The notes below the pieces were generated by a model, which was not told where the DNA came from, did not search any database, and saw only the letters and a program-made list of their open reading frames with translations. Made by a program: the position numbers and the translations under genes. A DNA stretch of 64,000 bases from Rusavskia elegans (lineage: Eukaryota > Ascomycota > Lecanoromycetes > Teloschistales > Teloschistaceae). The stretch lies in contig SAUG01000082.1 of the NCBI GenBank assembly GCA_011316305.1, positions 186,001 through 250,000 of the forward strand, written 5' to 3'. Positions 48,733 to 61,109 of the stretch are shown here, in pieces (positions within the stretch are counted from its first letter, which is position 1; the number at the start of each line of letters is the position of its first letter).

Positions 48733-51700
48733 GATCCGATCTATTAAACGGTTCGGATCGAATCCTAATATTAAAATTAAAAGTCAGATTAGATTATAAA
48801 ATAGAAACTAATAGAAATTCGATCCGATCCGATTTATAATTATATTAACTAGTCGAATACTATAGCTTTTATAAATAACTATTGTTTTAAATATATTATT
48901 TATATTATAATAAATAATTATAATAATGTAAAATAGTAAATGATTTTATTTAATATTAATCTAATGATTATTTAATTTAATTTATCTAAAATATTTTTTA
49001 GTTCTTTGTTAAAAGGAATTTATTTTTTGAATAGTATTTTATCTTCTAGTCATACCCGATTATATATATTCTATAGCTTTTCTATAGTTTTTTTTACTTT
49101 TAAATCTATTATATTATTATAGAATTTAATTGTTGTTATCAGCTCTATATATTCTAGAATTATTAACCTCGATTCTATTAACAAACTTTACTTATAAAAC
49201 TAAAAATCTGCTCTATTTCTACTAAAGATATTAGATAAATAATAATATTATAAACTATATATACTAGTTTTAGAATATTCGAAATATTATTTTTTTTAAA
49301 ATATCTAATTTAGATTATCTTCGATAGATTTAGTATAAAAATGTTAATTAGCTTCGGAAATAGTTATTCGAAGACGCTAGAATTATCGAGAATATTATTT
49401 AAAATAGATAAAATATATTTAAAATAAATTAATAAAGTTATAATATATTAATTTTTTATATTACTTTATTTTCTTTTATATAGCAGATTTTAGGCCTTAA
49501 TAGATTAATAGAAACTCTATAGTATTTAGTAAATTAATCTTTATTATCTATCTAATATCTATTTTTATATTCTAGAAAACTTCCTAATTTTTTATTTTTA
49601 TCTTTTTTATCCTATTTTTAATAAAAGCTAGACTTTATTATAGAATTTTATATATTTGTAAAATTATAAATTAATTTATTTTTACTTTTAATATAATAAT
49701 ATTATTTTATAAACTTTATATTAGTATTAATAAAACTTATTAGTAATAATTTTTTTATTAATATAGTTCGATATTTAAATTATCTTTCCTATTCTAGTAA
49801 AATAATCGAAAATAGTATTATTAAATCGTAATACTAAATAAATTCTAATATCTTTAGTTTTTAAAACTAATAAAATAATTTTATAGAACGGCCGCAGTAT
49901 ACTATCTATAAAAGAAAAAGATTCCTATTTATTTATATTAACGATAATCCTTTATATTTATAAATCTTACGAATTTTCTTCTATAATTTAGTAATAAAAA
50001 AGCGTAAATAATATATTCGTTAAATTATAAAATATATCGAATTTTATTTAATATAAATATCTTAAATTATATTTCGAGATTAAAAATTAAAATCGATTTT
50101 TTTAGATTTCTTTAAACCGAAGTTTATATTAAAGGAAAATGGAAATATAGATTATAATAGTACGAGTTTAAGATAAATATTAGCTTTAATATTGCTAAAT
50201 TTTTATAATCTATATATATTACCTTTTTTATAATATTAGATAGGCTAGTACTAATATCTCTTATCTATATATTATTTAATTTAAAAACAAAATTATTACT
50301 AATAAATTATAATCTAATAGCTTTAAAGAAAATTTTATTTACTAGATTAATTATATAAATTAGATAAAAAATAGAAAGTTTTAGACTTAATTCTATCGGC
50401 TATCGAATTAAATAAAAACTTTTATAATCCTTTTTTTTAACGTACTATTAGAACTGGTATTATTAGTAATAATATCTAAAAGCTTTTATCTAAACTAGAA
50501 AAATTCAAGAAATTTCACTAGCTTCTAGTGTTATAAATAGCTAGAATAATTAATAAAAAAGAATATAAATCCAATCAGATACTTTTGAAGTTAAAACTAA
50601 ATAATAATTTAGTATATAAATATTTCTAAAAACGTAATATTTTATAGATTTAACTAGATATCTAATACAAAAATAATATATTCTAGAATCTTTAAATTAG
50701 ATTTATTTTATTGGCGGATAATATTATAGCTATCGAAAACTATCTATATAAAATATATATAGCCGATAATCTTTATATATAGACGAAATATTTATAGTAG
50801 TAATCTGAATATCTTATTTTCGATAGTTCTAACTAGTAGATCTAGATTTAAAAAAGTTTTATATAGATATTAGTTTTATATAGTTTAGATAAAAATAGAA
50901 TGGAATTTAATATAGTTTTTTTTCTATAATTAAAATAAATTTTATATTATCTTTTTCTATAATAATTAACTATTAATACGGATAAATATTACTCTAAAAA
51001 AAGACTACGAGTTATATTTTAAAATTCTATCGTAAGCTAAAATATTGAGATATTTTTTTATAGTATTTATATTAAAATAAACGGAGGCTATAGAATAGTT
51101 ATATTTTTTAAAATAGTTATTATATATAATTCTAGATAGATTATCTATTATTTACGCTATCAAATAGAATTAATACTATTATTTCGACTATATATATTCT
51201 ATAGCTTTTCTCGACTAGAAAGAATTAACTAATTTTATACAAAATCTATCTTTAATACTAATATCAATAGAATTACTAGATTACTAATATTTTAGCTTTT
51301 TATAGTAATCTATATTCTATTAAATATATCAATTATTATTTTACAGTATTAATAATAGATAATTAGCTAAAATTTTGTAAAATTTATTTTTATTAATCAA
51401 TACTTACTTTCTATATAATTAGTTGAATTTAAATAGTATAATATTCGTAGATTAACTCGTCGTCTGGTTTATAGACTAGCTAATATAGATTTTATTTAGA
51501 AAGAATTTATTTTCTAGAATTTACTAGACGTATAGATCTAGAAAATAGATAAATAGAAATTAATTAAAATATTAGATATTTTATATTAGTTTAAAATATT
51601 TAGTATTTATATAATTTATATTTAGAGAATAAATGATATAGAAGGATAATATAGATATATAAATATTAATTATTATTTACTATTTAGTAGTAAAAAATCG

Positions 51701-51801
51701 ATATCTATCTAATTAAAAACGAATATATTAATACTATAATATAGCCGTATAGTAAAAACGGATATTTTTTAGTATTATAATATAGAAAAAGCGGTTTTAA
51801 T

Positions 51802-52207
51802 TAGACTAGCCGGTTCGGGTCGAGTTTCCGTCGAACCGTCGAATATCCGACCTGATTTTAGTAACCCGACTCGGATTCGACCCGATTATATTATAGATTT
51901 AATATATTATTATTTTATTAAATAAATAAAGGTAATATATTTAGGTAATATATTCAGTCTTACTACAGATACTCTAGCTAGCGTAGTTAATTAATTAGAA
52001 TTTTTTCAATAAATTTATATAAAAGTTATACTAGCTTTATACTTTTATACTTAAGCTTAGCGCTAAGATCTAGTTTTAGCGAATTCGGTCGGATTACGAT
52101 TTAGAATTCGAAACCCGATCGAGTCGGGTTACGTTTTAGTCTAATCCGATTCGGGTCGAGTCGAGTTAGCTAATCCGGGTTCGAAACCCGACTCGACGGC
52201 TAGTCTA
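51802..52207 (-). mobile_element. Type-A MITE (A11)
   Basis: tagactagccggttcggg to gacggctagtcta. Perfect 8-bp TSD gttttaat (51794-51801, 52208-52215), inside the right terminal block of hAT-4. Confidence 0.92.
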
Positions 52208-52392
52208 GTTTTAATAGTTTTAGCGGGTCGAATCCGAGTTTCTAGATTCAATCCGGAATTAAATTAAATTAAATTCTAAAAAAAACCCGATCCGATTTAA
52301 ATCGGGTTAGACTAATTTTTAATCCGATTCGGATCGGGTCGGATTAGCTAATCTGGATTCGAAATCCGACCCAACGGCCAATCTATTAAAAT

Positions 52393-53421
52393 ATTTTTAA
52401 AAATATATAAAAATACTATCTCGATATATTTATTATTATCTATTTCGACGATATTTTAATATATTGAAAGATATTAGAAGAATATATACAATATATTAAT
52501 TTAGTTTTTATATATTAAAAACTATAGAATCTACGTTTTAAAATAGAAAAATATTAATTTTCTGATAAAAAAGTTAATTTTCTAAAGTTTATTATAGAAT
52601 ATAACGAAATACGTATTGATTTTATTAAATTTTAAATTATTGAAAATCAGTAAATACTAATTTTAGTTTTAGAAATATTGAATTTTCTCGGTTTTTTAAA
52701 CTATAATCGAAAGTTTATTACTAGATATTTGAAAACGACTATTTCTATAATTTATCTAACGCAAACTATCTTTAAAAGAATAAAATATTAAAAGAAATTA
52801 AAGAAAAAAGTAATAGTAGAATATCTAAAATAAATATCGATTCGATATTTTATTTTAGAAATAGTCGATATAACGAAATTATTATAGATCGAAGCCGACG
52901 CGTTAAATCTAGCTATCGGTATATATTTTATATAAAGATATAAATATTAATGATATCTAGTAGTCTAAATATTAAGAAAACTATCGCTAGTAGAATTGAA
53001 ATATAATATTTATAGAGAACAATTACTATAGATAGATAGAATACTAGAAAGATAAAAAGTATTTATAGAAAGTTCTTGGGAGATAAAAATCTTTATAGAC
53101 TATAAAAATTATATAAATTCTACGATTACGAAATTATTTAATAGAAAATAAATATAATAGTTAAATTATTTCGAATAGTATAGATTTAAGATATACTATA
53201 TTATAGTTAAAGAAATTAGAAAAATAACGTTTTAAATCGACGAAATAATTATATAAAAATAAAAGACATTTTTAATAATAGTATTTTTAAAGTTATTAAA
53301 AATAGATTATTATTAGTAAATTAGCCCGAATTGAATACGACGTTATATAGATTTAGAAACGACTAAAAATAATTTCTCGTTATAAAAAATAGATTAAAAA
53401 TACTAGAAAATAAAATAGATA
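52393..53421 (+). pseudogene. Reverse transcriptase (C-terminal part) and RNase H of gypsy-3
   Basis: IIYFDDILIY at ~52435-52464 keeps both catalytic Asp of the Y-X-D-D box, unlike P and gypsy-2. Then VNFLKFIIEYNEIRIDFIKF and ILNFLGFLNYNRKFI, the normal order after the box. RNase H: IEADALNLAIGIYFI at ~52880-52930 (D-A-S motif), LVELKYNIYREQLL, and IKIFIDYKN near 53090 (T-D-H-K-N). MITE E2 then interrupts before integrase. Confidence 0.78.
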
Positions 53422-53886
53422 TAGACTGGCTATCGAGTCGGATTTCGAATCCGGATTAAAGTAACCGATCCAGCCCGAATCGATTCCGACTTTTCTAAAT
53501 ACCGAACCGATAAGTTTTCGATTTCTAATTTATAATTCTATCTAATTCGAAAATACTACTGACTTTATATAATTTATATAGATATAGTATAAAAGTTATA
53601 TCTATATAATAAAAAGAAATTTTGTTAATTAACTATACTAGCTAAAAAGGTTCTGGTTAGACAAAATATATTATCTAAATTTATTCGCTTTACTGATTAT
53701 TAATGATTTACTTAATTATTATATTTCACTATATAGAGAAGGTTTTTCGGGTCGGATCGAATTATAGTTAAATTTTCGGATTCGAACCGATATCGACTTT
53801 TTAGTAGGTTAATTCGAACCGATTCGCTAAAACTCGGGTTAGATGCCCGAATACCGACGGAAACCCGTATCGAAGTAGCCAATCTA
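53422..53886 (+). mobile_element. Type-E MITE (E2)
   Basis: tagactggctatcgag to cgtatcgaagtagccaatcta. TSD aatagata/aatagacg (53414-53421, 53887-53894), transitions only. Collinear with E1; ~465 bp. Confidence 0.82.
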
Positions 53887-53894
53887 AATAGACG

Positions 53895-54500
53895 AATATA
53901 TTAAAAAATACTAGAATATATTTCTATAAAAATATCTAGCGATTTTAAAAACGATATACCTTTTATAATAATATTATTAGTTTTCTGATCTAAAATCATA
54001 TATCGAGATATATATTTCAAAGTATACTGGTTATTCGTAGAATAAATAGACGATATTTATTTTTTACGGTAAAATTTAATGTTAGAAATTATTGAATTTA
54101 CTATTGAAAAAAGGTGGAATGGATTTTATTATTAAGTTACTAAAAATATAAGATTCGATAATAGAAAGAAATACTATATAATCATTGATATAATAAATTG
54201 ATTTATAAAATATATTTATCCGATTCTATTTAATGAAAATTTTACGGTAAATTAATTTAAATTTATTATTCTAGATCGATTGATCTGATAATACAGAATA
54301 TTGAAAATATTAATAAATAATTGAGATAGATATTTACTAATAAACATTTAAATTTATAATAAATATTGAGATAGACTTTGATTATTAATAGTATTCAATC
54401 GTATTAATTATAAATTACTATTAAACGATTATTTAATAACTTGACTATATTTTGTATATTCATTAAACTAATTATACTAATTATAAAAAATCTTATTATC
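53895..54500 (+). pseudogene. Integrase of gypsy-3 (zinc-binding region and core)
   Basis: After MITE E2 the plus strand reads DEYIKKY.NIFL.KYLAILKTIYLL, then YIEIYISKYTGYS.NK. This is the HHCC arrangement (H-D-x-P-x-x-G-H-x-G-x-x-K-T, then Y-I-x-x-C-x-x-C), with His and Cys turned into Tyr. Core: YYIIIDIIN.FIKYIYPI near 54150-54210 (V-D-R-F-T/S-K) and LKILINN.DRYLL, where I-S-D-R-D is expected. The remainder is lost. No chromodomain was detected before SINE-3. Confidence 0.65.
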
Positions 54501-54803
54501 TATAGAGATTTTATATTCGACGGTATTAAAACTCGTATTTAATTATTAGTTATTGTTATATATTATTCTAGTAATCAAGATTTATTTATTTTCTTTATTG
54601 ATTTAAAATTAATCAATTATCAACTATATCTAAATTTATAAATATACCAATAATACTAAATCTTTTTTGAAAACTTTCAATCTATAGTCGTCTATAACAA
54701 GTAGCTAGTATAGGAAATTAAAGTAATTAATTTTATGGTATATTATAGTATTCTTTTTAACTTTAATAATAGTAGTTGTATAATTAATAGTATTAACCGC
54801 TAT

Positions 54804-55232
54804 GGCCTGGGTGGCGCAGTGGTAACGCTGCGTGACCTGGAAGCCTAACGGATCCGCGCTCTATCTCGGAGTTAGCGGAGTTAATCCAGCGGGTCGGGGG
54901 TTCGAATCCTTCGAAGGTTAACTAATACTTAAGTTTTTTCTATCGACTGAAAGTCGATTTTTATAGAGTTTAAATATAGAGGGCCTAGTTAGTAGATCGT
55001 CTCGGCCTAGCCCGATCGATCGAACTTAATTAAATTAATTAATAAAGTTAAATAGATTACGGTTTTTCTCTAGATTTTAGTCTAGATCTAGCTCCTTCGA
55101 GAGTTTTTAATTCGAGTTTTCGGTAAAATACTTAAGTACTAAATAATTATATAATCTAATCGAGTTAGCGCCTCTAGCGTTAGATTCGTAAAAGACTAAA
55201 ATTAAAATCCGAATGATTAATCGTATATATAT
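54804..55232 (+). mobile_element. tRNA-headed SINE (SINE-3), full length
   Basis: ggcctgggtggcgcagtgg head. A box 54812-54822, B box 54899-54909. The body is collinear with SINE-2, with a short TA tail. 10-bp TSD taaccgctat/tagccgctat (54794-54803, 55233-55242), one transition apart. The head is nearly free of RIP. Confidence 0.88.
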
Positions 55233-55242
55233 TAGCCGCTAT

Positions 55243-56912
55243 AAAATCTTTAATAGCTATAGTGATAAATCACTGCTTTCGCAATAGTCAAAACTTAAAG
55301 ATATATCGATATAAATTAAAAAAACTAGAAAAGAATTTTTTATAATTAATTAAAGGCGGATAATCTATTCTATATCTTTTGAATAACCAATATCGCTAAA
55401 GTTGAAAAATTATAGAATTACTTTAATATTAAAGGTATAGATACTAATTTAAAAAAATAAAACAATATTAATTTATATAAAAATAACGATAAAAGTTTAC
55501 TTACTATCTCTAGATAAATATATTTATCGAAAAAATAGGAAATAATAGAAAAGAAATCTATTAGATTTAAGAAATTTTTATAGAATAAAAAAAAATTGGA
55601 AAATTAAACAGTCTTAGAATATAATAATCTTTTTTTGAAATATTACTGTTTTTTTTTTAGATATTATATTTAGTTAACCTAATACTAAAAGCGAAACAAA
55701 ATCCCGTATAAATATTACGTTTTAAATCTATTTCTAATTCTGAAATATCGCTTCGCAACAGAAATATGGTAATACGTAGAAAAGTTTTAAATTTGGAAAA
55801 GTATATTTACGAACCGTATTAATAACTAATTAGATTCTTTTAAAAAATCTAATATAACCGCTAGTTTATCGAATTAAACCTGTAATATATTTATTTAGTT
55901 CTATATCAATAATAAATAAAACTGTAAATATTAATTTAAAACGATATTGAAAAGTTTTTCCACTAGTAGAAACGGATAGTAAAATAGTTTATTGCTAATT
56001 TCTATATAAAAATGATATTTTTTTAGTCGAATAAAAATATATCTAAAAAGATTTTTATAATAAATATTCCAATTTACGGAAGTAGTAATCTAAATTTAAT
56101 TTTATAAAAATCAATAAAAAAATTTAATTTTACTGTTATTAAAGATAAATTAACTATTATTAAAACTTTATAGAAAATATTTACTAGCTATCGAAATTAT
56201 ATAATTTTTAAAATAGTAACAATATTTATTCCGAGAACCGAATAACTATTAATCATTCTAGATAATATAAATTCCAATTTGACATTAAAAAGTCTATAGT
56301 TATAAAAAGATCAAGTGATTAAATACTATAAATTTAAAGAATATTAGATTAAAAATTACTTTAGATCAAAATATTTGCTGAAAGTAAATAAAATATTAAT
56401 TTTAATCGAAATCTCTATTATTAAATTTTTAGTAAAATTTAAAAAAATAAAAAAAGTATTACTATTTATTTGAAAAAACTTCAAGATTTTTAAAAATTCT
56501 AGAATAAAGATATCTATAGACTTTTAAAGTTTATTATCCAATAAAATAAAGTAAAAAAAAATTATTTCGAATATAAAAATAATATCGACTATAACAATTA
56601 TTAGAGAAAATCTATTCGCTTTTAATTAAACTAAATATAAAAAACGATATTAATTATTTAAAAATCTATTTATCTAAACTATTAGAATTAAACGAAAATT
56701 CTATAATTGTATAATATATCGCGCTAAAAGATATACAGAATTCCGACTTTTATAGAATAGAGAATAACGTAATATAGTATATAATTTATAAAAATAGATC
56801 GAAAATTAAATAATTAATAACAAGGATTTATTATATAGTAAATTGCAAAATAAAAGATAGTAATATTTCAAAAAATATAGTTAAAAATATTACGATTCAC
56901 TTACGTATAAAA
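55243..56912. other. Unassigned RIP-mutated DNA
   Basis: ~1.7 kb with no terminal repeats, LTR or domain that I can support. Some plus-strand stretches look like a damaged coding sequence (for example IKEFLVKFKKIKK-type residues around 56430), but no motif is decisive. It could be the far end of gypsy-3 or another retroelement. Confidence 0.4.
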
Positions 56913-57090
56913 AAATAGAAAGATTCTAATTCGAGAAAATATATTACCTAAATATATAACCTTTATTTAACAATAAAAAATATAATATATTTAATATATT
57001 TTATAGTCGGGCCGAGTCCGAGTCGGATTACTAAAATCGGGTCGAATACCCGACGGTTCGACGAAAATCCGACCCGAATCGGCCAATCTA
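56913..57090 (+). mobile_element. Type-A MITE (A12), left-truncated
   Basis: Only the right half is present: from the agaaagattctaattcgag segment to gaatcggccaatcta. Its left half and the matching part of the neighbouring D copy are missing, so a deletion removed both. Confidence 0.8.
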
Positions 57091-57713
57091 ACTACGAAGT
57101 ATTTATCTATAGTTATCGCCTCGACTGTATTTATTATATAACCCGTATCTAAACGTTCCGCTAAACTATTAAAATACTCTTTAGCCTATTTAACTTTAAA
57201 AAGATCGCTAGATAATACGCTAGCGACTACGGCTAAAAGCTTTATCCGATCGATTAAATTAAAAGAAAGTAGAAAGGTCGAATAGCGCGTTTTAAAAGCG
57301 ATAAAAAAAAGATTTAGATTAAAGTCGAAATAGATTATTCTAGCTATAACGAGGTAGTCGATAACCGCGCGGGTAGATATAGTTATTATAGATATACTAC
57401 CGTCTGGTTTAGCTTACAGCTATAGCTGTTACGAGAGTATATACGTACGTAAAAGCTTTTAGTAAGTTATAGTACTTACGAGAGATATTACAAGGCTTAT
57501 ATTACTAGTAAAAAAAAGAAAAAAAGAAGCGATAACTGCGAAGCATATTTATCTATAAAAATTTCTACGTTAATTAAAATATCGATAAAAGGATACGTTA
57601 TATTACTAAGTTAATTTAAATTATAATTCTATTTTATATTTATTTCTTTTAATTAAACTAGAGTATTGATTCTATTATCTTATAACCGATACTAGTATAT
57701 TAACGTTTGATTT

Positions 57714-58122
57714 TGTTACGTCTATTACTCCACAGAGGTTTACTGGAAGATTAGCCAGACAAGCGAGTCCAATTATCTATAATTGCCGATAGCCGCTATA
57801 GTCGTTCCTCTTAATAGGGCTTTTAGTACGCGGCAATCTATCGGCTTTTATAGCTACTTTTAATATATATATCGCTTATTATTCCTATAAATCGCTTCTT
57901 TTACTAGTCGTTAATATAATTATTAAATACGTTTCTACTATTCTCTTTTTAATTATTATATAATAAAGATATCTCGTAATATTATAACCGTATTTCTACA
58001 GGTATATAGGATTAATTATAATAATCTACGCTAGAATTCCTTTACTATTTAGTAGTTCGGACTAAGCCTATAGCTATAGCTAGGCTTAAATATAATACCT
58101 TCTAATATATAGAGACGTTATA
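57714..58122 (+). repeat. 5' LTR of G2
   Basis: 409 bp, tgttacgtctattactccacagagg to gacgttata. It retains unmutated tgttacg and ccacag at its start. Followed by the leader tattaataatttactatatcgg. Confidence 0.9.
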
Positions 58123-58189
58123 TATTAATAATTTACTATATCGGTCTTATTATCTAGCTCTATAGATCGAAGCGATACTATTAAAGCGG

Positions 58190-60630
58190 CAACGCCTAAT
58201 ATCTATAAAAAAGATAAAGAATTCTTAAAATCTTGATTTATCTAGATAAGTATTTATATTATATTATATATAAACTAGTTTCCTAATAATACGATAAAAG
58301 TTCTATTTATAATATTATATCCAGAAAGGGCAGCCTTTAATTAGATATAGCCTCGTATAGAAGACTATCTTAATAATCTAGAAAATTAAAGGGAAGATAA
58401 AATATTATAGATTTTCTATACTTTCGATAATCTAATTATAGCTATAAAAGAAACCTTCGGAGATATTAATAAAAATAGGGTAATAGAAAGGAAACTAATA
58501 GATCTAAGGTAGTAGAAATCGGTAACTACCTATACTACTCGTTTTAGAATATTAGTTTATAAGACGGACTAGGAAAACTTAGTTCTAAAAGATTACTTTT
58601 TTAAAGAATTCTATATAAAAGTTAAGAAAGCTATAGTCGTAATCGAAAAACCAGATTCGCTAATAGCTTTTATCGAGGTAATAACTAGAATTTATACTAG
58701 GTAGTATAAAATATATCTAGATAAATAGGCGTTTAATAAAATAGAACCCGTTAAAAAATAGTTTAAAGGAAATCTAATAGAGCTCGATACTACCGAGATT
58801 AAAGAATCGCGAACTAAAGCTTATTATTTATATAAAATAACCGGATACTTTAAAAGGAATTATTTAACTAAAAAGATAATAATAGTAATAGAAAACTATT
58901 TTAAAATAATAGAAAAATTATCTAATAAAGAAATTAGAAATTATATAGCAGATAGCTAGACAGCCTGCTATAAAAATAAATATCTAATTTATCTATTAAA
59001 TTAAAAAAGGTTTTAATAGTATCCTAAATAATTAAGAGAAACGAAAAAAGTAAAAAGGCTAATAGTAGAGTTTAAATCTTATAAAACCGAGAAATCTCTT
59101 AATACTACGCTAAAGGTCGAAATCGGAAGTTAATAGATAATAGCTTTTATAAATAGAAAAAAAAAATAAGATTATAAAGGGATTATACTATAAGATTATA
59201 GGATTTCTCTAAAAATACTTAAAACGAGAGAATAGAATTAAAGATATCGAAATTAAAATAAAATATAGATTTATCGGAATAGGTAAATTTATAATAATTA
59301 ATATTTTAAAAGAATATATTATCTTTAGAAATAAATAGAAAGAATTAATCTCTAGGAAACCGGCGGAAAAAAGTACGGTTAGTAAAAAAATAAAACCGTA
59401 AATAATATATTTTCTAGCTAATAAAAACTATTTATATAAAGAATTAGATATTATAATAACTATAAATTATAAAAAAATTAAAAATCTAGATATAAAATTT
59501 AAAGAAGCTAGCGAAGTTTAGAAAATAAAAATCTAGAAGAAATATTATTATCTTCTATAGCAGCTAGTAGCGAAATATAATAAAAACTAAGAGATAATAT
59601 AATAATTATAGATAAACTATATTAAAAAGATATACTTTAGTTTATTAATACTATAGATAAAATCGAATACTATAAATCTAATTAAATATAAAATTAGATT
59701 ATAGGAACGCTAGATCTAGTACTAAACGTTTAATTAAAAAACGAAGATTTAGATTAGTATCTATATCCGTTATAATAGGATAAAATAGTAGCTAAAGAAT
59801 AAAATTTAACCGGGATAATAGAGGAGCCCGAGATAATTTATAATATTAAAATATAATATAGAACTATAGAGAGACCCCCGACGTATTAAAAAGGAATTAC
59901 TTTTAAAAACTAAAAAAAGTTAAATTCTTTTAGAAAGTAATTAATATAATCGGAATCGAAACTAAAACTAGATTTAATAAATATTTTTTACGCGGCTAGT
60001 ATAAAACTAATAGAAGAATAGAATATAATCGAATCGTCGAACTTATCGAAATAAAATAAAATACGTTATTTCTAGATAATAAAGTTACTTTTACGCTTAT
60101 CTAAAGCGCGATAATAAATAATAAAATATTTTTATTTTCTAAAAAGCCGGCGGAGATTCGACTTTTATATAAAGCGTTTATTACGAATTTCTTTTTTAGA
60201 ATCGAGGAAGAATTCGATATAATAACGGGCTTCGGAATATTTATTAAAAATATTTATAATATCTAAACGGAATTTATTCCTTTTATTTTCGAGGCGCTTC
60301 TCTATAAGAAGATTAGTAAAGAAAAAAGAAAGAAAGAATAGATAATATAGATAATATCGGAAATTAAAAGATTATATAATTTTTAGGTTCGGATATATTC
60401 GCTATAGATATTACTATTAACCTCGATTTTATATTTTTTTAAAAGATCTCGCGCGTATAAAGAATAAAGAAAAGGTATTATAATATCTTACGATTAAATA
60501 TAATTAAAAAATTTTAATTAATTTCCTTTTCGATAGTATATAATAAAAGTATCGATAGAAAACGAAAGAAAAAAGAAATAACCCTTTTTATACCCTACGA
60601 TAAATTTTAAGCTAGGTAAAAAGCGATATA
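58190..60630 (+). pseudogene. Gag polyprotein of G2
   Basis: Plus-strand gag. AATPNIYKKDKEFLKS begins the readable part (~58183). The core includes IIAIKETFGDINKNRVIERK and TTYTTRFRILVYKTD at ~58440-58560, then KAIVVIEKPDSLIAFIEV. FKGNLIELDTTEIKESRTKA leads into the knuckle YYLYKITGYFKRNYLTKK (~58819-58875), a CX2CX4HX4C with Cys/His turned to Tyr. A long C-terminal extension follows to ~60600 (for example SFLESRKNSI and GYIRYRYYY). Codon-level comparison with element A in this frame shows mostly third-position changes. Stops are of Gln/Trp origin. It packages element RNA; pol must come from elsewhere. Confidence 0.78.
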
Positions 60631-60640
60631 GAAAAAACTA

Positions 60641-61049
60641 TATTATATCTATAACTCTATAGAAATTTACTAGAAAATTAGCTAGGTAAGCGAGTCTAAT
60701 TATCTATAGCCGTTAATAGCCGCTATAGCCGTTCTTCCTAATAGAATCTTTAGTACGCGTCTATCTATCGGTTTTTATAGCTACTCTTAATATATATATC
60801 GTTTATTACTTCTATAGATAGCTTCTCTCGTTAGTCGTTAATATAATTATTAAATATATCTCTACTATTTTCTTTTTAATTACTACGTAATAAAGATACC
60901 TCGTAATATCGTAATCGTACCTCTACGGGTATATAGGACTAGTAACGATAACCTACGCTAGAATTCCCTTACTATTTAATAGTTCGGACTTCGCCCACGG
61001 CTATAGCTAGGCTCGAACGCAACGCCTTTTGATATATAAGGACGTTACA
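60641..61049 (+). repeat. 3' LTR of G2
   Basis: 409 bp, tattatatctataactctatag to gacgttaca. Preceded by aaaaagcgatatagaaaaaact, the likely polypurine tract. Confidence 0.9.
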
Positions 61050-61109
61050 GATTTATTTACCGAACCACTAGTTTACCGGATATCAAAATCAAAACTAAAT
61101 TAACTAAAT

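Larger units (their letters stand above)
48269..52384 (-). mobile_element. hAT-like DNA transposon hAT-4
   Basis: Left end (t)tgactggctatttcgggtc, the right-terminus type of the family, and right end reading in reverse as the left-terminus type (cggccaatcta). TSD ttaaaaaa/ttaaaata (48261-48268, 52385-52392). Without MITEs A10 and A11 it is ~3.3 kb. It lies inside gypsy-3 RT, whose frame rejoins across it. Strongly RIP-mutated. Confidence 0.72.
57714..61049 (+). mobile_element. Gag-only Ty3/gypsy element G2, complete
   Basis: Two 409-bp LTRs (57714-58122 starting tgttacgtc; 60641-61049 ending gacgttaca), a perfect 5-bp TSD gattt (57709-57713, 61050-61054) and a 2.52-kb internal region. Size, LTRs, leader and PPT region are the same as in G1 and A. 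No pol. It sits cleanly in a D repeat whose sequence rejoins across it. Confidence 0.93.
57091..61109 (-). repeat. D-family repeat (D5), split by G2, left-truncated
   Basis: 57091-57713 is the reversed D middle and 5' part. G2 is inserted at gattt. 61055-61109 continues with atttaccgaaccactagtttaccgg and the terminal actaaattaactaaatta. The tail end is lost by the deletion that cut A12. It landed in the chromovirus pol fragment that follows. Confidence 0.82.
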
